Assembly (NCBI RefSeq): GCF_004124325.1
Contig: NZ_QBDT01000001.1
Coordinates: 4,836,001 to 4,900,000 of the forward strand
DNA: 64,000 bases
Source of the DNA: Streptomyces sp. L2
Lineage (GTDB): Bacteria; Actinomycetota; Actinomycetes; Streptomycetales; Streptomycetaceae
Reading direction: 5' to 3'
This document shows positions 53,221-61,953 of the stretch, piece after piece. Under the pieces are notes generated by a model. That model was given only the letters and a program-made list of their open reading frames with translations. It did not search any database and was not told where the DNA came from. The translations under genes and the position numbers were made by a program. The number at the start of each line of letters is the position of its first letter. Position 1 is the first letter of the stretch.

Positions 53221-53847
53221 ATGACGACGAACGCCGGTGAGGCCCCGAAGCGTCCGCGCCGCCGCGCTCCGGCCGGGGCCGCCGTGCTCCGGGAGGACGT
53301 GACCGAGGCCATCCGGGCCGCCGTGTTCGAGGAACTGGCGGCCGTCGGGTACGCGCGCATGTCCATCGAGGGGATCGCGCGCCGCGCCGGCGTCGGCAAG
53401 ACGGCGGTCTACCGCCGCTGGCGCTCCAAGCTGCACCTGGTCCTGGACGTGGTCTCGGCGATGGCCGTCATGGGCTTGCCGGCCCCCGACACCGGCTCAC
53501 TGGAGGGCGATCTGCGCCTGCTCTACGAGGTGACGTCCCGCGCGCTGCGGCACCCGGTCGCCTCCCAGATCATCCCCGACCTCCAGGCCGAGGCCGCGCG
53601 CAACGCGGACATCGCCGAGGCACTGCAGAAGGCGCTGCGGGACGGGCAGGAGGGGGTGGCGAGCAAGGTCGTCGCGGCGGCGGAACAGCGGGGCGAGGTG
53701 CGGGCCGGAGTGGACCCGGACCTGGCGCTGGACCTCATCTCCGGGCCGCTGTACTGGCGCTCGGTCGTCATCCGCGGCGGGGGGCTGCCGCGGGGCTACC
53801 TGGATGATCTGGCCCGGGCTACGGCGGGGGCGTTGCGGGCGCTGTAG
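53221..53847 (+). CDS. TetR/AcrR family transcriptional regulator
   Basis: A repressor of about 208 aa. I chose ATG 53221 (MTTNAGEAPKRPRRR) because a -10-like TATGCT ends 7 bases upstream, suggesting a leaderless transcript; ATG 53209 would add four residues but overlaps that -10. The N-terminal helix-turn-helix is GIARRAGVGKTAVYRRWRSKLHL (about 44-66), after a basic tail. The C-terminal ligand domain is of the TetR_C type (ASQIIPDLQAEAARNADIAEAL). It is divergent from the TagGH exporter genes with two shared operator-like repeats, so it probably regulates them and itself. Confidence 0.9.
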   Translation: MTTNAGEAPKRPRRRAPAGAAVLREDVTEAIRAAVFEELAAVGYARMSIEGIARRAGVGKTAVYRRWRSKLHLVLDVVSAMAVMGLPAPDTGSLEGDLRLLYEVTSRALRHPVASQIIPDLQAEAARNADIAEALQKALRDGQEGVASKVVAAAEQRGEVRAGVDPDLALDLISGPLYWRSVVIRGGGLPRGYLDDLARATAGALRAL

Positions 53848-53900
53848 CGCTGCGCGCGGCTGGGCCGGGGGTCGGGGGCGTTCTGTTGGGTGGGATGCGC

Positions 53901-53980
53901 GGGTGGGTGGGGGTTTTCGCGCAGTTCCCCGCGCCCCTGCGGGTGGGTGGGGCTTTTCGCGCAGTTCCCCGCGCCCCTGG
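53901..53980. repeat. 40-bp tandem duplication carrying the GCGCAGTTCCCC element
   Basis: Two 40-bp units, 53901-53940 and 53941-53980, differ at two positions. Each contains GCGCAGTTCCCCGCGCCCCT, the element also found five times near 47 kb. They fill the space between the convergent tetR and hydrolase genes. Confidence 0.9.
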
Positions 53981-53989
53981 CGGGGCTTG

Positions 53990-54751
53990 TCAGGGGTGGT
54001 GGGGGAGTTGGGTCAGGGTTTTCAGGATTTGGGTCCAGGCGGCCTTCGATGCCTCGGGGTCGTGGGTTTCGGGGCGGTCCTCGCAGAGGAAGCCGTGGGC
54101 GGCGTGTAGGTAGGCGGTCAGTTCGTGGGTCACGCCGGCCTGGTCGAGCCGTTGGCCGAGGCGCTGCCACTCGTCGGCCGAGATCAGGAAGTCCTGGCCG
54201 CCGACCAGGCCGAGGAACGTGGTGCCGTGTCCGGCGAGGGCGGCGGCGCCGGCCGGGGACAGCGGCGGCTCGGGTTCGGCCAGCGGGATCCCGCCGTCCA
54301 GCGTCCAGCCGCCATAGCAGCTGACGACCAGGTCCAGGGGCAGCCGGGTGGCGGCGAGGACGCCCAGGTGCCCGCCGACGGAGAAGCCCACGAAGGCCCG
54401 CCCGCCCCCGGCCCCCCGCTCGGCGCCCGCCGCCAGCGCGGCCGCGGTGTCCGCGGTGACACCCTCGGCGCTCAGCCCGCCCAGCAGCCGGAAGCCCGCC
54501 TCGCGGCCCGCGTCGTCGTAGCCCAGCTCGGCGCGGCGCGCCCGGCGCCAGTAGAAGTCCGGCGCCACGGCGAGGAAGCCGGCGCCCGCCAGCCGCCGGC
54601 ACACCTTCTCCACCCAGGAAGTGACGCCGAACAGCTCCATGCCCACCACCACGGTGGCCGCGGGAACTTCTTCCGAGGGCTGGGCGAAATACGCGTCCGC
54701 GCCCTCCGGCAAGCGCGTCCAACCGGCGGAGACAGGTACGGCGTCCGACAT
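53990..54751 (-). CDS. Dienelactone hydrolase family protein with serine nucleophile
   Basis: A 253-aa alpha/beta hydrolase, start ATG 54751 (MSDAVPVSAGWTRL). The family layout is clear: Glu39 in VGMELFG, the nucleophile elbow GFSVGG at 122-127, Asp187 in GGQDFL and His219 in HAAHGF. Classical dienelactone hydrolases carry Cys in the elbow; here it is Ser124, so the enzyme may behave as an esterase or thioesterase. No signal peptide. Same strand as the ADP-ribosylglycohydrolase gene 68 bases upstream. The physiological substrate is unknown. Confidence 0.87.
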   Translation of the reverse strand: MSDAVPVSAGWTRLPEGADAYFAQPSEEVPAATVVVGMELFGVTSWVEKVCRRLAGAGFLAVAPDFYWRRARRAELGYDDAGREAGFRLLGGLSAEGVTADTAAALAAGAERGAGGGRAFVGFSVGGHLGVLAATRLPLDLVVSCYGGWTLDGGIPLAEPEPPLSPAGAAALAGHGTTFLGLVGGQDFLISADEWQRLGQRLDQAGVTHELTAYLHAAHGFLCEDRPETHDPEASKAAWTQILKTLTQLPHHP

Positions 54752-54819
54752 GGTTACCCCCCGAGCGATCACGAACCGGAGCACGGCGGTGCTCCGCAAC
54801 GGGCAAGGGTACGCCGCCG

Positions 54820-55779
54820 TCACGGCCGTGACACAGGGCCCTCGTCGAGCAACCGCCCTGCCTGTTCGGCGAGTTCAGGAGCGCGGAGCGTCCGGCCGGT
54901 GAAGCCCGGCAGGGGTACGTGCAGGGCGGACGTCCAGCGTTCCGGGACGGCACGGGCGCCGTACAGCGCTCCGGCCAGGGTGCCTGTCACCGCCGCCACG
55001 GTGTCGGTGTCTCCGCCGAGGTCGATCGCCGTGCGGATCGCGTCTTCGTAGGACGTCGTCGTGCGCAGGGACCAGACCGCCGAGCCGAGGCAGGGCCAGA
55101 CCGCGCCGTTGAACTCCGTGGCCAGGCCGGGATGCCAGCCGGGGGACAGGACGGCGGCGTACCGGGCGCGGTGGTCGCGGTGCAGGAACCGCAGGGTGTC
55201 CGGTACGGCGGCCACGGGGTCGCCGCCCGCCAGGGCCACCCGGACCAGCTCGTGCAGGGCGGCCGTGCCCTCCCAGGCCGCGGGGTCGCCGTGGGTGAGC
55301 GCGGAGAGCCGGCGGGCGGCGTCCATCGTGGCGTCGCGGCCCGCGCGGGCGAAGTACACGGCCGACGGTGCCGCCCGCATCAACGCCCCGTTGCCCGCGC
55401 CCCGCTGGTTCACCCGGAAGTGCCGCTCCGCCGCCGTGTCCCAGGGGTCGCCGGAGCCCAGCACCGCCTCCGTCTGCAGGCCGATGTCCTTCGGTTCGGC
55501 CGCCGCCCAGCGCTGGAAGCGGCGGAACACGTCAGGCAGATCGAGTCCGCCCCGCTCCAGCAGGGACTCGGCGACCAGGACCGCCATCTGCGTGTCGTCG
55601 GTCGCCTCCCCGGGGTCCCAGCCGCCGCCCCCGCACATCTCGCCGCCGTGCCCGGCCGTGGGGAAGCGCGCCGAGAACGCCCCCTCCGGGCCGAACTCGA
55701 AGGGCGCCCCCAGGGCGTCCCCGACGGCCGACCCCACCACGGCCCCCACGGCCCGCTCGACAACCCCCGGATCGCTCAT
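54820..55779 (-). CDS. ADP-ribosylglycohydrolase family protein
   Basis: A 319-aa protein of the DraG/ARH family, which removes ADP-ribose from proteins or small molecules using a dinuclear Mg or Mn site. Metal-site motifs are present: GDALGAPFE near the start, DDTQMAVLVAESLL (about 61-74), and DLGGDTDTVAAVTGTLAGALYG near the C-terminus. Start ATG 55779. It follows galE by 40 bases on the same strand, so it could be co-transcribed, though a direct link to sugar metabolism is not known. No ADP-ribosyltransferase toxin gene is visible next to it. Confidence 0.92.
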   Translation of the reverse strand: MSDPGVVERAVGAVVGSAVGDALGAPFEFGPEGAFSARFPTAGHGGEMCGGGGWDPGEATDDTQMAVLVAESLLERGGLDLPDVFRRFQRWAAAEPKDIGLQTEAVLGSGDPWDTAAERHFRVNQRGAGNGALMRAAPSAVYFARAGRDATMDAARRLSALTHGDPAAWEGTAALHELVRVALAGGDPVAAVPDTLRFLHRDHRARYAAVLSPGWHPGLATEFNGAVWPCLGSAVWSLRTTTSYEDAIRTAIDLGGDTDTVAAVTGTLAGALYGARAVPERWTSALHVPLPGFTGRTLRAPELAEQAGRLLDEGPVSRP

Positions 55780-55819
55780 CCGCGCAGACTACGACCCCGT
55801 ACTCGTGCCTTCTGCATTC

Positions 55820-56800
55820 CTAGGCGCGGGCCGCTTCCGGGTGGAGGCGTACCCAGCCCTCCCAGGCCGAGCTGATCATGTCGTGGACGTCGTGGCGGGC
55901 CTTCCAGCCGAGTTCCGTGGCGATGCGGTCGGCGGAGGCGACCACGCGGGGCGGGTCGCCGGGGCGGCGGGGCGTGACGGTGGGGGCGCGGTCGTAGCCG
56001 GTGACCGCGTTGATCTGGTCCATCATCTCGCGGACGGAGACGCCCTCGCCGCGGCCGATGTTGAAGGTGAGGTCGGCGCCCGGGGCGGAGCGCAGCGCGC
56101 GGGCGACGGCCACGTGGGCGTCGGCCAGGTCGGCCACGTGGATGTAGTCCCGGATGCCGGTGCCGTCCGGGGTCGGGTAGTCGTCGCCGAAGATGCGGGG
56201 GGCCGCGCCCTCCGTGAGCTTCTCGAAGACCATCGGGACCAGGTTGAACACCCCCGTGTCGGCCAGCTCGGGCGAGGCCGACCCCGCCACGTTGAAGTAG
56301 CGCAGGGAGGCCGTCGCCAGGCCCGTGGCCCGGCCGGTCGCGCGGACCAGCCACTCACCGGCCAGCTTGGTCTCGCCGTACGGCGACATTGGCACGCACG
56401 GCGTCTCCTCGGTCACCAGCTCCACGTCGGGCATGCCGTAGACCGCGGCGGACGAGGAGAACAGGAAGGACGCCACACCGGCGTCGGTCACGGCCTCCAG
56501 CAGGACGCGCAGGCCCTCCACGTTCTGCCGGTAGTAGTGCAGCGGCAGCTCCACCGACTCGCCCACTTGCTTCTTGGCCGCCAGGTGCACGACCCCGGTG
56601 ACCTCGTGCTCGGCGAGCACCCGCGCCACCCGCTCGGCGTCCAGGGTCGAGCCCTCCACCAGCGGGACGTCCTCGGGCAGCCGGGCGGCGATACCGGTGG
56701 ACAGGTCGTCGTAGACCACCGTCCGCTCGCCCGCCTCGGCCATCGCCCGTACGACGTGCGCCCCGATGTAGCCGGCGCCGCCGGTGATCAGCCAGGTCAT
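55820..56800 (-). CDS. galE: UDP-glucose 4-epimerase
   Basis: A 326-aa short-chain dehydrogenase-type epimerase converting UDP-glucose and UDP-galactose. Start ATG 56800. The NAD-binding motif is GGAGYIGAHV (about 7-16), the catalytic Ser lies in SSSAAVYG and Tyr/Lys in YGETK. The GalE-type RYFNVAGS and GIRDYIHVADLADAHV blocks follow. Its place within a run of glycosyltransferase genes suggests it supplies UDP-galactose for surface polymer glycosylation. The 5' region contains two tandem-repeat arrays. Confidence 0.95.
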   Translation of the reverse strand: MTWLITGGAGYIGAHVVRAMAEAGERTVVYDDLSTGIAARLPEDVPLVEGSTLDAERVARVLAEHEVTGVVHLAAKKQVGESVELPLHYYRQNVEGLRVLLEAVTDAGVASFLFSSSAAVYGMPDVELVTEETPCVPMSPYGETKLAGEWLVRATGRATGLATASLRYFNVAGSASPELADTGVFNLVPMVFEKLTEGAAPRIFGDDYPTPDGTGIRDYIHVADLADAHVAVARALRSAPGADLTFNIGRGEGVSVREMMDQINAVTGYDRAPTVTPRRPGDPPRVVASADRIATELGWKARHDVHDMISSAWEGWVRLHPEAARA

Positions 56801-56823
56801 GTGCGGTCGTCTCCTCGTCGTTC

Positions 56824-56992
56824 GCCAGGCCGGTCGATCGCCAGACCGGTCCCTCACCAGACCGGTCCTTCACCAGGCCGGTCCGTCACCGTGCTCCTAC
56901 CAGTGGTCCTGCCCAGCGGTCCTGCCCAGCGGTCCTGCCCAGCGGTCCTGCCCAGTGGTCCTGCCCAGTGGTCCTGCCCAGTCGTCTTCTCA
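56824..56992. repeat. Two adjacent tandem-repeat arrays upstream of galE
   Basis: Array A, 56824-56887: four 16-bp units of the type ACCAGACCGGTCCTTC. Array B, 56902-56979: six 13-bp units AGCGGTCCTGCCC or AGTGGTCCTGCCC, with a seventh degenerate unit to 56992 that runs into the GT2 stop. Both arrays share GGTCC, so one may derive from the other. They occupy the whole galE leader. Confidence 0.9.
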
Positions 56993-58591
56993 GTGAAGCA
57001 GTCGCCGCAGGCGTCCGAGGGCCACCTTCAGCACTCCTCGGAGGCCCGGCGCCAGCCGCAGCGCCAGCGCGCCGGAGTGGGTGGCGTAGGGCTGGGCCAG
57101 CAGGACACCGTGCAGGACGCTGGGCAGGGCCCGCCTGCCCAGCCGGCCGGCGCCGGTGAGCGCGTGTGCCGTCGCCTCGCGGCACTCGCCGTCCGCGAAG
57201 TGGACGGAGACCCGCAGGTCCCAGGTGCCCGCCCCGAGCGCGGCGAGGTCCGTGGGCGCCTCGCCCGACCAGATCCCCTCGGCCGCGGCCGTCAGGGGGA
57301 CCGTACGGGTCCCGGCGGCGTGCCCGTCGTCCCGGGACCTCCACTCCACGGTGACCTCGCGCGGTCCCGCCTCGGCCACCCGGCCGTACAGCTCGTGCAG
57401 GCGCAGCAGAAGCCGGCCGCCCCGCGCCCGGGGGCGCAGCTCGGCGTCCACGGCGAGCGGGAGGAGCCCGGCGGGGCGGGACAGCAGCGGGGCGAGGGAG
57501 ATCTGGGGGAGGCCCGCCGACCAGACGGGGCTGCCGTCCTCGGCGCGGGCGTACGGCGGGAGCAGCCGGGCCGGACGGGCGGAGAGTTCCCGCACGCGGG
57601 GCAGGTCCCGAGGCTCGGGGGACTCCAGGATCAGCGACGCGAGCAGCCGGCCGGGCGCCCCCGCGTCGATCTCCCAGTCGCCGGCGTCGTAGCGGGCGAG
57701 ATAGTCGCGGGCCTGCGTCCACCAGGCGCGCTGGTACGCCGGGTCGCGCAGCCCCAGTTCGCGGGCGTACATGCGCAGTTCGTGATCGAGGAACTTGGCC
57801 CGCGCCGCCCGGGCCAGCTCCTTCTGCCCGGCGCTCAGCAGGATGTCGTACGCCTGGGCGCACGCTTCGAGGCGCGCCTTCCAGTTCTCTATGCGCCCCC
57901 GGTCCAGGGACAGCGACAACTGCTCGGCGGTGCGCCGGACATGCCACAGGTACACGCGGTCCGGGACCAGTGCGATGCGCGGCCCGGCGGCCAGGACGCG
58001 CGCGGTGAAGACGAAGTCCTCGTAGAGGAAGCGTCCTTCGAGGAAGCGGATGCCGTTCTCGCGCAGGAAGCCGGTCCGGTACAGCTTGTTGACGCACAGC
58101 GTGTCGTGGACCAGGCGGGGCAGCCGGGACGGGTGCGCGACCGTGCTGTGCTCCGTGTAGAGGGACGCCTGCCAGGGCTGTTCGATCCCCGAGGGCAGCT
58201 CCCGGCGCACGCACAGCCCGCTCGCCACCTCGGCGCCCGTCCGCGTCGCCGCGTCCAGCAGCGCGTCCACCGCGCCGGGCGGCAGCACGTCGTCGCTGTC
58301 CAGGAACATCACGTACGGCGCCGTCACCGCGTCGATCCCGGTGTTGCGCGGGGTGCCGCAGCCGCCGCTGTTGGTCTCCCGGCGCACCACCCGCAGCCGG
58401 GGCTCGTCGGCCGCCAGGCGGTCCAGCAGGTCTGCGCTGCCGTCGGTCGAACAGTCGTCCACCGCGATGACCTCGGCCACGGCAGGTCCCTGCGCGAGCG
58501 CCGAGCGTACGGCCTCGGTCACATGGGCGGCGTCGTTGTAGCCGATGACGACGACACCGGCCCGGGGCTTCTCGTGCGGTTCGCTCAGCAT
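56990..58591 (-). CDS. Glycosyltransferase family 2 with C-terminal accessory domain
   Basis: A 533-aa cytoplasmic protein. I chose ATG 58591 (MLSEPHEKPRAGVVVIGYND); a GTG at 58645 would add 18 residues but overlaps the upstream gene. The GT-A domain has Asp45-Asp46 in AVDDCSTDG, SGGCGTPRNTGID and the metal site DSDD at 98-101. The C-terminal half is beta-rich (REVTVEWRSRDDGHAAGT), a layout shared with the GT2 at 47.2-48.9 kb. Probably another wall-glycopolymer glycosyltransferase. The last residues are basic and helical (RGVLKVALGRLRRLLH), which could touch the membrane. Confidence 0.9.
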   Translation of the reverse strand: MLSEPHEKPRAGVVVIGYNDAAHVTEAVRSALAQGPAVAEVIAVDDCSTDGSADLLDRLAADEPRLRVVRRETNSGGCGTPRNTGIDAVTAPYVMFLDSDDVLPPGAVDALLDAATRTGAEVASGLCVRRELPSGIEQPWQASLYTEHSTVAHPSRLPRLVHDTLCVNKLYRTGFLRENGIRFLEGRFLYEDFVFTARVLAAGPRIALVPDRVYLWHVRRTAEQLSLSLDRGRIENWKARLEACAQAYDILLSAGQKELARAARAKFLDHELRMYARELGLRDPAYQRAWWTQARDYLARYDAGDWEIDAGAPGRLLASLILESPEPRDLPRVRELSARPARLLPPYARAEDGSPVWSAGLPQISLAPLLSRPAGLLPLAVDAELRPRARGGRLLLRLHELYGRVAEAGPREVTVEWRSRDDGHAAGTRTVPLTAAAEGIWSGEAPTDLAALGAGTWDLRVSVHFADGECREATAHALTGAGRLGRRALPSVLHGVLLAQPYATHSGALALRLAPGLRGVLKVALGRLRRLLH

Positions 58592-58634
58592 GGGGTCCAC
58601 AGGACGGAAGGTAGATTCGTTCGGTAATACTCTG

Positions 58635-59951
58635 TTAAGAGCCACTTGCCGCTCGTTCTTGAAGACGGTCGGAAACGGCCAGTGGTTGTGCCGCGGGTCC
58701 TGTCTTTACGGTCGCAGCGCGTGTCGAGCGCCACAACCGGACGAAGGACAGCACGGCTGCCGCCGCCAGCAGCCCGTTGCGGGCCAGCATCAGCAGACAG
58801 CCGGTCCAGGTGCCGGCGACCACCTCGCCGTAGGACATCGGATAGGCGAGCGTGCTCAGCGCGCTCGCCGCCAGGACCAGCACGGCCACGGGCCGCTGGC
58901 CGGTGACCCGCGAGGTCAGGCAGACGGCGGCCAGCCCGAGCAGCCAGACCAGGTACTGCGGGCTGATGACCCTGCTGGTCACCGTGAACAGCAGCACGGC
59001 GCACAGGGCCGCGTCGTACGGTGTCGCCTCGTCCCACCGCCGGGCCCGCAGCCGCCACACCACCAGCAGGACGAAGGCGACGGCCGTCAGCGCGACGGAG
59101 ACCGCGCCGACGGCGGACACGTACGGACCGGTCAGCTCCATCGCGCCGTACCGGTAGCGGACCGTGCCCGGCCAGCCGGCGTGCCGCGCGAGGTTCAGGG
59201 CCGTACCACCGAGCGACTCGATCTGCACGCCCCGGCCGCCCTGTTCCCGCAGGAAGGCCAGCGGATCGCTGAACAGGACCGCGAACATCTCGAGCGAGAC
59301 GGCCCCGGCCGCCGTCGCCCACGTCCACGCCGTCCGTGTCGCCCGCCCCCGGGGCATCCCCAGCAGCACCAGGGCCGGCCACACCTTCACCAGCGCGCCG
59401 AGCGCCCCGAGCACGCCGCCCACGCGCGGGAAGCGCGCCAGCGTCAACAGGGAGAGGACGGCGAACGCGGTGACCTGCACGTCGTAGCGCGCGAGCGGCA
59501 GGTGCAGCAGGAGCGGCAGGCCGCCTGTCCACAGGGCGGCGCCGAGCAGACTCCGGCGGCGCCCGCAACCCGCGCGGACCAGGGCCACCGCGATCAGCGC
59601 GTCCGCGGCCAGCGCCAGCGCGACGAACGCCTGAAAGTACGTCAACTCCGGCAGCAGGCCGGGCGCCATCAGCACCGCACCGGCGCCGGGCGGGTACTGC
59701 CACCGCGTGTCGTGCGCCGGGAACGCGCCCTGGGCCAGGACGCCGTACCAGTGGAAGTACAGCCGCCACACCTCCCGCCCCACCGAACCCCCGCCCACCA
59801 GCGGCGCGCTGTCGTGCGCGAGCAGCCACAGCATCAGCGCACGGGTGGCGAGCCAGCAGGCCGAGAGCGCGAGGACGGGCCGGGGGCGGGACGGGCGGAC
59901 GGGGGCGGAGGCGGGGGCGCGCGGATCGGGCTCGTGGAGGCGGCGATTCAT
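58635..59951 (-). CDS. GT87-like (DUF2029) polyprenol-dependent mannosyltransferase
   Basis: A 438-aa membrane protein with about ten helices, start ATG 59951 (MNRRLHEPDPR). Features of the GT87/DUF2029 group: an early acidic residue after TM1 (ALMLWLLAHDSAPL), the motif RWQYPPGAGAVLMAP, SLLTLARFPRVGGVLGALGALVKVWPALVL, and the late SRVISPQYLVWLLGL. These enzymes move mannose or related sugars from polyprenyl phosphates on the outer membrane face. It lies 43 bases upstream of the GT2 on the same strand. The substrate is unknown. Confidence 0.87.
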   Translation of the reverse strand: MNRRLHEPDPRAPASAPVRPSRPRPVLALSACWLATRALMLWLLAHDSAPLVGGGSVGREVWRLYFHWYGVLAQGAFPAHDTRWQYPPGAGAVLMAPGLLPELTYFQAFVALALAADALIAVALVRAGCGRRRSLLGAALWTGGLPLLLHLPLARYDVQVTAFAVLSLLTLARFPRVGGVLGALGALVKVWPALVLLGMPRGRATRTAWTWATAAGAVSLEMFAVLFSDPLAFLREQGGRGVQIESLGGTALNLARHAGWPGTVRYRYGAMELTGPYVSAVGAVSVALTAVAFVLLVVWRLRARRWDEATPYDAALCAVLLFTVTSRVISPQYLVWLLGLAAVCLTSRVTGQRPVAVLVLAASALSTLAYPMSYGEVVAGTWTGCLLMLARNGLLAAAAVLSFVRLWRSTRAATVKTGPAAQPLAVSDRLQERAASGS

Positions 59952-60042
59952 CACGTGCGAGCCTAAGCCGGGCGGATGGTGTATCTCTGCTGATACGCCA
60001 TCAATAACCGCAAAAGGTTGGCTAATCGCAAAAGATCGGGCC
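59952..60042. promoter_or_regulatory. Divergent promoter region between GT87-like and GT39-like genes
   Basis: A short AT-rich region. The inverted repeat ATGGTGTATC and GATACGCCAT (59976-60001, one mismatch, 6-base spacer) could be an operator. CGCAAAAG occurs twice, at 60009-60016 and 60027-60034, 18 bp apart. Confidence 0.45.
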
Positions 60043-61953
60043 GTGGTGAACATCGGGCTTCTCGTCACACAGCAGCCGCGCCGGCCGAGCGGGCAGGCGA
60101 GCCCGGAGCCGGGTGCCCGCCGGCCGCCGCCGCACACGCGGTCCGCCCTGGCCTCCGCGCGCGGGCGGCACGCCGCCGCCGTGGGCGTGCCGGCGCTGGT
60201 GATGGCCGGGCTCGGGCTGTGGGGGCTCGACCGGGGGGCGATGTGGCGCGACGAAGCGGTGTCCTTCCAGGTCGCGCGGCGTACGGTGCCGCAGATCTGG
60301 CGGCTGCTGCACGGTGTCGACGCCGTGCACGGCCTGTACTACCTCCTCATGCACGCCGTCCTCACCGTCCACCCCGGTGAGGTGGTGCTGCGGCTGCCCT
60401 CGGTGTGCGCGGCGGCGGTCACGGCGGGGCTGGTCGCCGAACTCGGCACCCGGCTGGTCCGGCCGCGGGTGGGGCTGTGGGCCGGCCTGCTGTACGCCGT
60501 CACGCCGATGGCCGGGCACTACGCGCAGGAGGGCCGCTCCTACGCCCTCGTCGCCGCCGGGGCGACCGGGGCGACGCTGCTGTTCGTCCGCGCGGTGCGT
60601 GGGGGCGGGGGGCGGCTGTGGTGGGGGTACGGCGCTGTCCTCGGACTCACCTGCTGGCTGCACGAGTTCGCCGTCCTGCTGCTGCTCGCCCACGCGGGGT
60701 CGCTGGCGCTGGCCCGGGCCGGGGCGCGGGTGTGGCGGGGGTGGGGGTGTGCGGCGGGGGCGGTGGCGGCCGGGCTGGTGCCGATGGTGGTGGTGTCGTG
60801 GGGGCAGTCGGCGCAGGTGGCGTGGTTGCGGCCGCCGACGTGGGGGACGGCGGGTGCGCTGCTGCGGGCGTTTCTGGGGCCGACGGATCTGGTGTTCGGG
60901 GTGTGTCTGTCGCTCGCGGTGCTGGGGGTGGGGGGTGTCGTGGGGCGGCGGGGGGAACTGAGCTGTGCGGGGGTGGCGTTGCCGCTGGTGGTGGTGGCGC
61001 CGGGGGTGCTGATGGTCGCTTCGCTGTTCTCGCCGCTGTATGTGGACCGGTACGTGCTGTTTGCGCTGAGCGGGGCGCCGTTGCTGGTGGCGGCGGGGGC
61101 GGAGAAGGTGGTGACGGTAGTGGCCCGACTGCGGCCCGGTGGTCGTCGCGTGCGGGGGCGCTCCGCTGGTTCGGGGGCGGTGGGGGCTGGTGCCGTCGGC
61201 CGGGTGCGGCCCGGTGGTCGTCGTGTGCCCACCCTCCCCCACTCTCGGCTTCGCTCGAGCGGGGGGACCCCCATCGCCCTGCGGAACGCCTGCCCACACG
61301 ACGACGGGAGACTGCACGGGCGACCGGTGCGGCAGGCACACGACGACGGCGTGTTGGGAGGGCGGCCGGCGCGGCAGGTCGACGACGGCTTGTTGGGGGG
61401 GTGGCCGGTGGTGAGGGGGAGCCTGCTCGCTCTGGTTGGTGTGGTGTTTGTCGGGGCTGGGCTTGTTCATCAGTTGCCCCTGCTCGAAGAGGATCGGTTG
61501 CCTGGGGGGCGGGCTGATGATTTGGGTGGGGTTTCTCGGGTGGCTGGGCGGGAGGTGCGGGCGGGGGACGCGGTGTTGTTCGTGCCCGGGGCCGGGCGGA
61601 ACGCGGCGCTGGCGTATCCGGGGGCGTTCAAGGGGGTGCGGGATGTCGCGCTGGCGCGGGGCGCTGCCGTGTCCGGGACCCTGTACGGGCGGGAGGTGGG
61701 GGCCGCCGAGCTGCTCGGACGGATGCGGCGCCTCGACCGGGTGTGGGTGGTGGGCGACCCGAAGCTGCTGGCGGGGCGGTACCCGGCCGAGACCCCTGTC
61801 GAGCGGGCCGAGGTGGCGGCGCTCGGCGCACACTTCGTGGGGGTCGCCCAGGCCAGGTCCGGCGAGGTGACCGTACGGCTGTACGTGCGGTGGGACGGGG
61901 CCCCGGCTAGCGGGAGCCCGGTGCCGCCGCGGCCGCGTCCAGAGCGGTGGTGA
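60043..61953 (+). CDS. GT39-like membrane glycosyltransferase with internal repeat insertion
   Basis: A 636-aa membrane protein starting at GTG 60043. It begins like protein-mannosyl/arabinosyl transferases: TM1 then [19 protein letters not shown] with the Asp-Glu pair expected at a GT-C active site, and [22 protein letters not shown]. About nine helices follow until residue 360. Residues about 362-456 are a low-complexity Gly/Arg/Asp stretch encoded by repeat DNA. One more helix ([18 protein letters not shown]) and a soluble C-terminal domain follow ([19 protein letters not shown]). The frame stays open through the repeats, so the gene may still be functional; codon use is poor in GC control there. 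Confidence 0.82.
   Translation: MVNIGLLVTQQPRRPSGQASPEPGARRPPPHTRSALASARGRHAAAVGVPALVMAGLGLWGLDRGAMWRDEAVSFQVARRTVPQIWRLLHGVDAVHGLYYLLMHAVLTVHPGEVVLRLPSVCAAAVTAGLVAELGTRLVRPRVGLWAGLLYAVTPMAGHYAQEGRSYALVAAGATGATLLFVRAVRGGGGRLWWGYGAVLGLTCWLHEFAVLLLLAHAGSLALARAGARVWRGWGCAAGAVAAGLVPMVVVSWGQSAQVAWLRPPTWGTAGALLRAFLGPTDLVFGVCLSLAVLGVGGVVGRRGELSCAGVALPLVVVAPGVLMVASLFSPLYVDRYVLFALSGAPLLVAAGAEKVVTVVARLRPGGRRVRGRSAGSGAVGAGAVGRVRPGGRRVPTLPHSRLRSSGGTPIALRNACPHDDGRLHGRPVRQAHDDGVLGGRPARQVDDGLLGGWPVVRGSLLALVGVVFVGAGLVHQLPLLEEDRLPGGRADDLGGVSRVAGREVRAGDAVLFVPGAGRNAALAYPGAFKGVRDVALARGAAVSGTLYGREVGAAELLGRMRRLDRVWVVGDPKLLAGRYPAETPVERAEVAALGAHFVGVAQARSGEVTVRLYVRWDGAPASGSPVPPRPRPERW
61130..61410. repeat. Repeat cluster inside the GT39-like gene
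   Basis: A 19-bp sequence TGCGGCCCGGTGGTCGTCG occurs at 61130 and 61205. A hairpin element at about 61229-61275 (ACTCTCGGCTTCGCTCGAGC core, with CCCCC and GGGGG flanks) matches a dispersed Streptomyces intergenic element as I remember it. About three degenerate 41-bp units with ACGACGACGG follow at 61297, 61337 and 61379. Confidence 0.75.

Noticed and set aside
54820..55779. Toxin-antitoxin or phage-defence role for the ADP-ribosylglycohydrolase
   Set aside because: No ADP-ribosyltransferase, DarT-like or other defence gene is adjacent; the neighbours are galE and a hydrolase.
60043..61953. GT39-like gene as a pseudogene
   Set aside because: Despite the repeat insertion the frame is open throughout, and both the catalytic N-terminal part and the C-terminal domain are intact.
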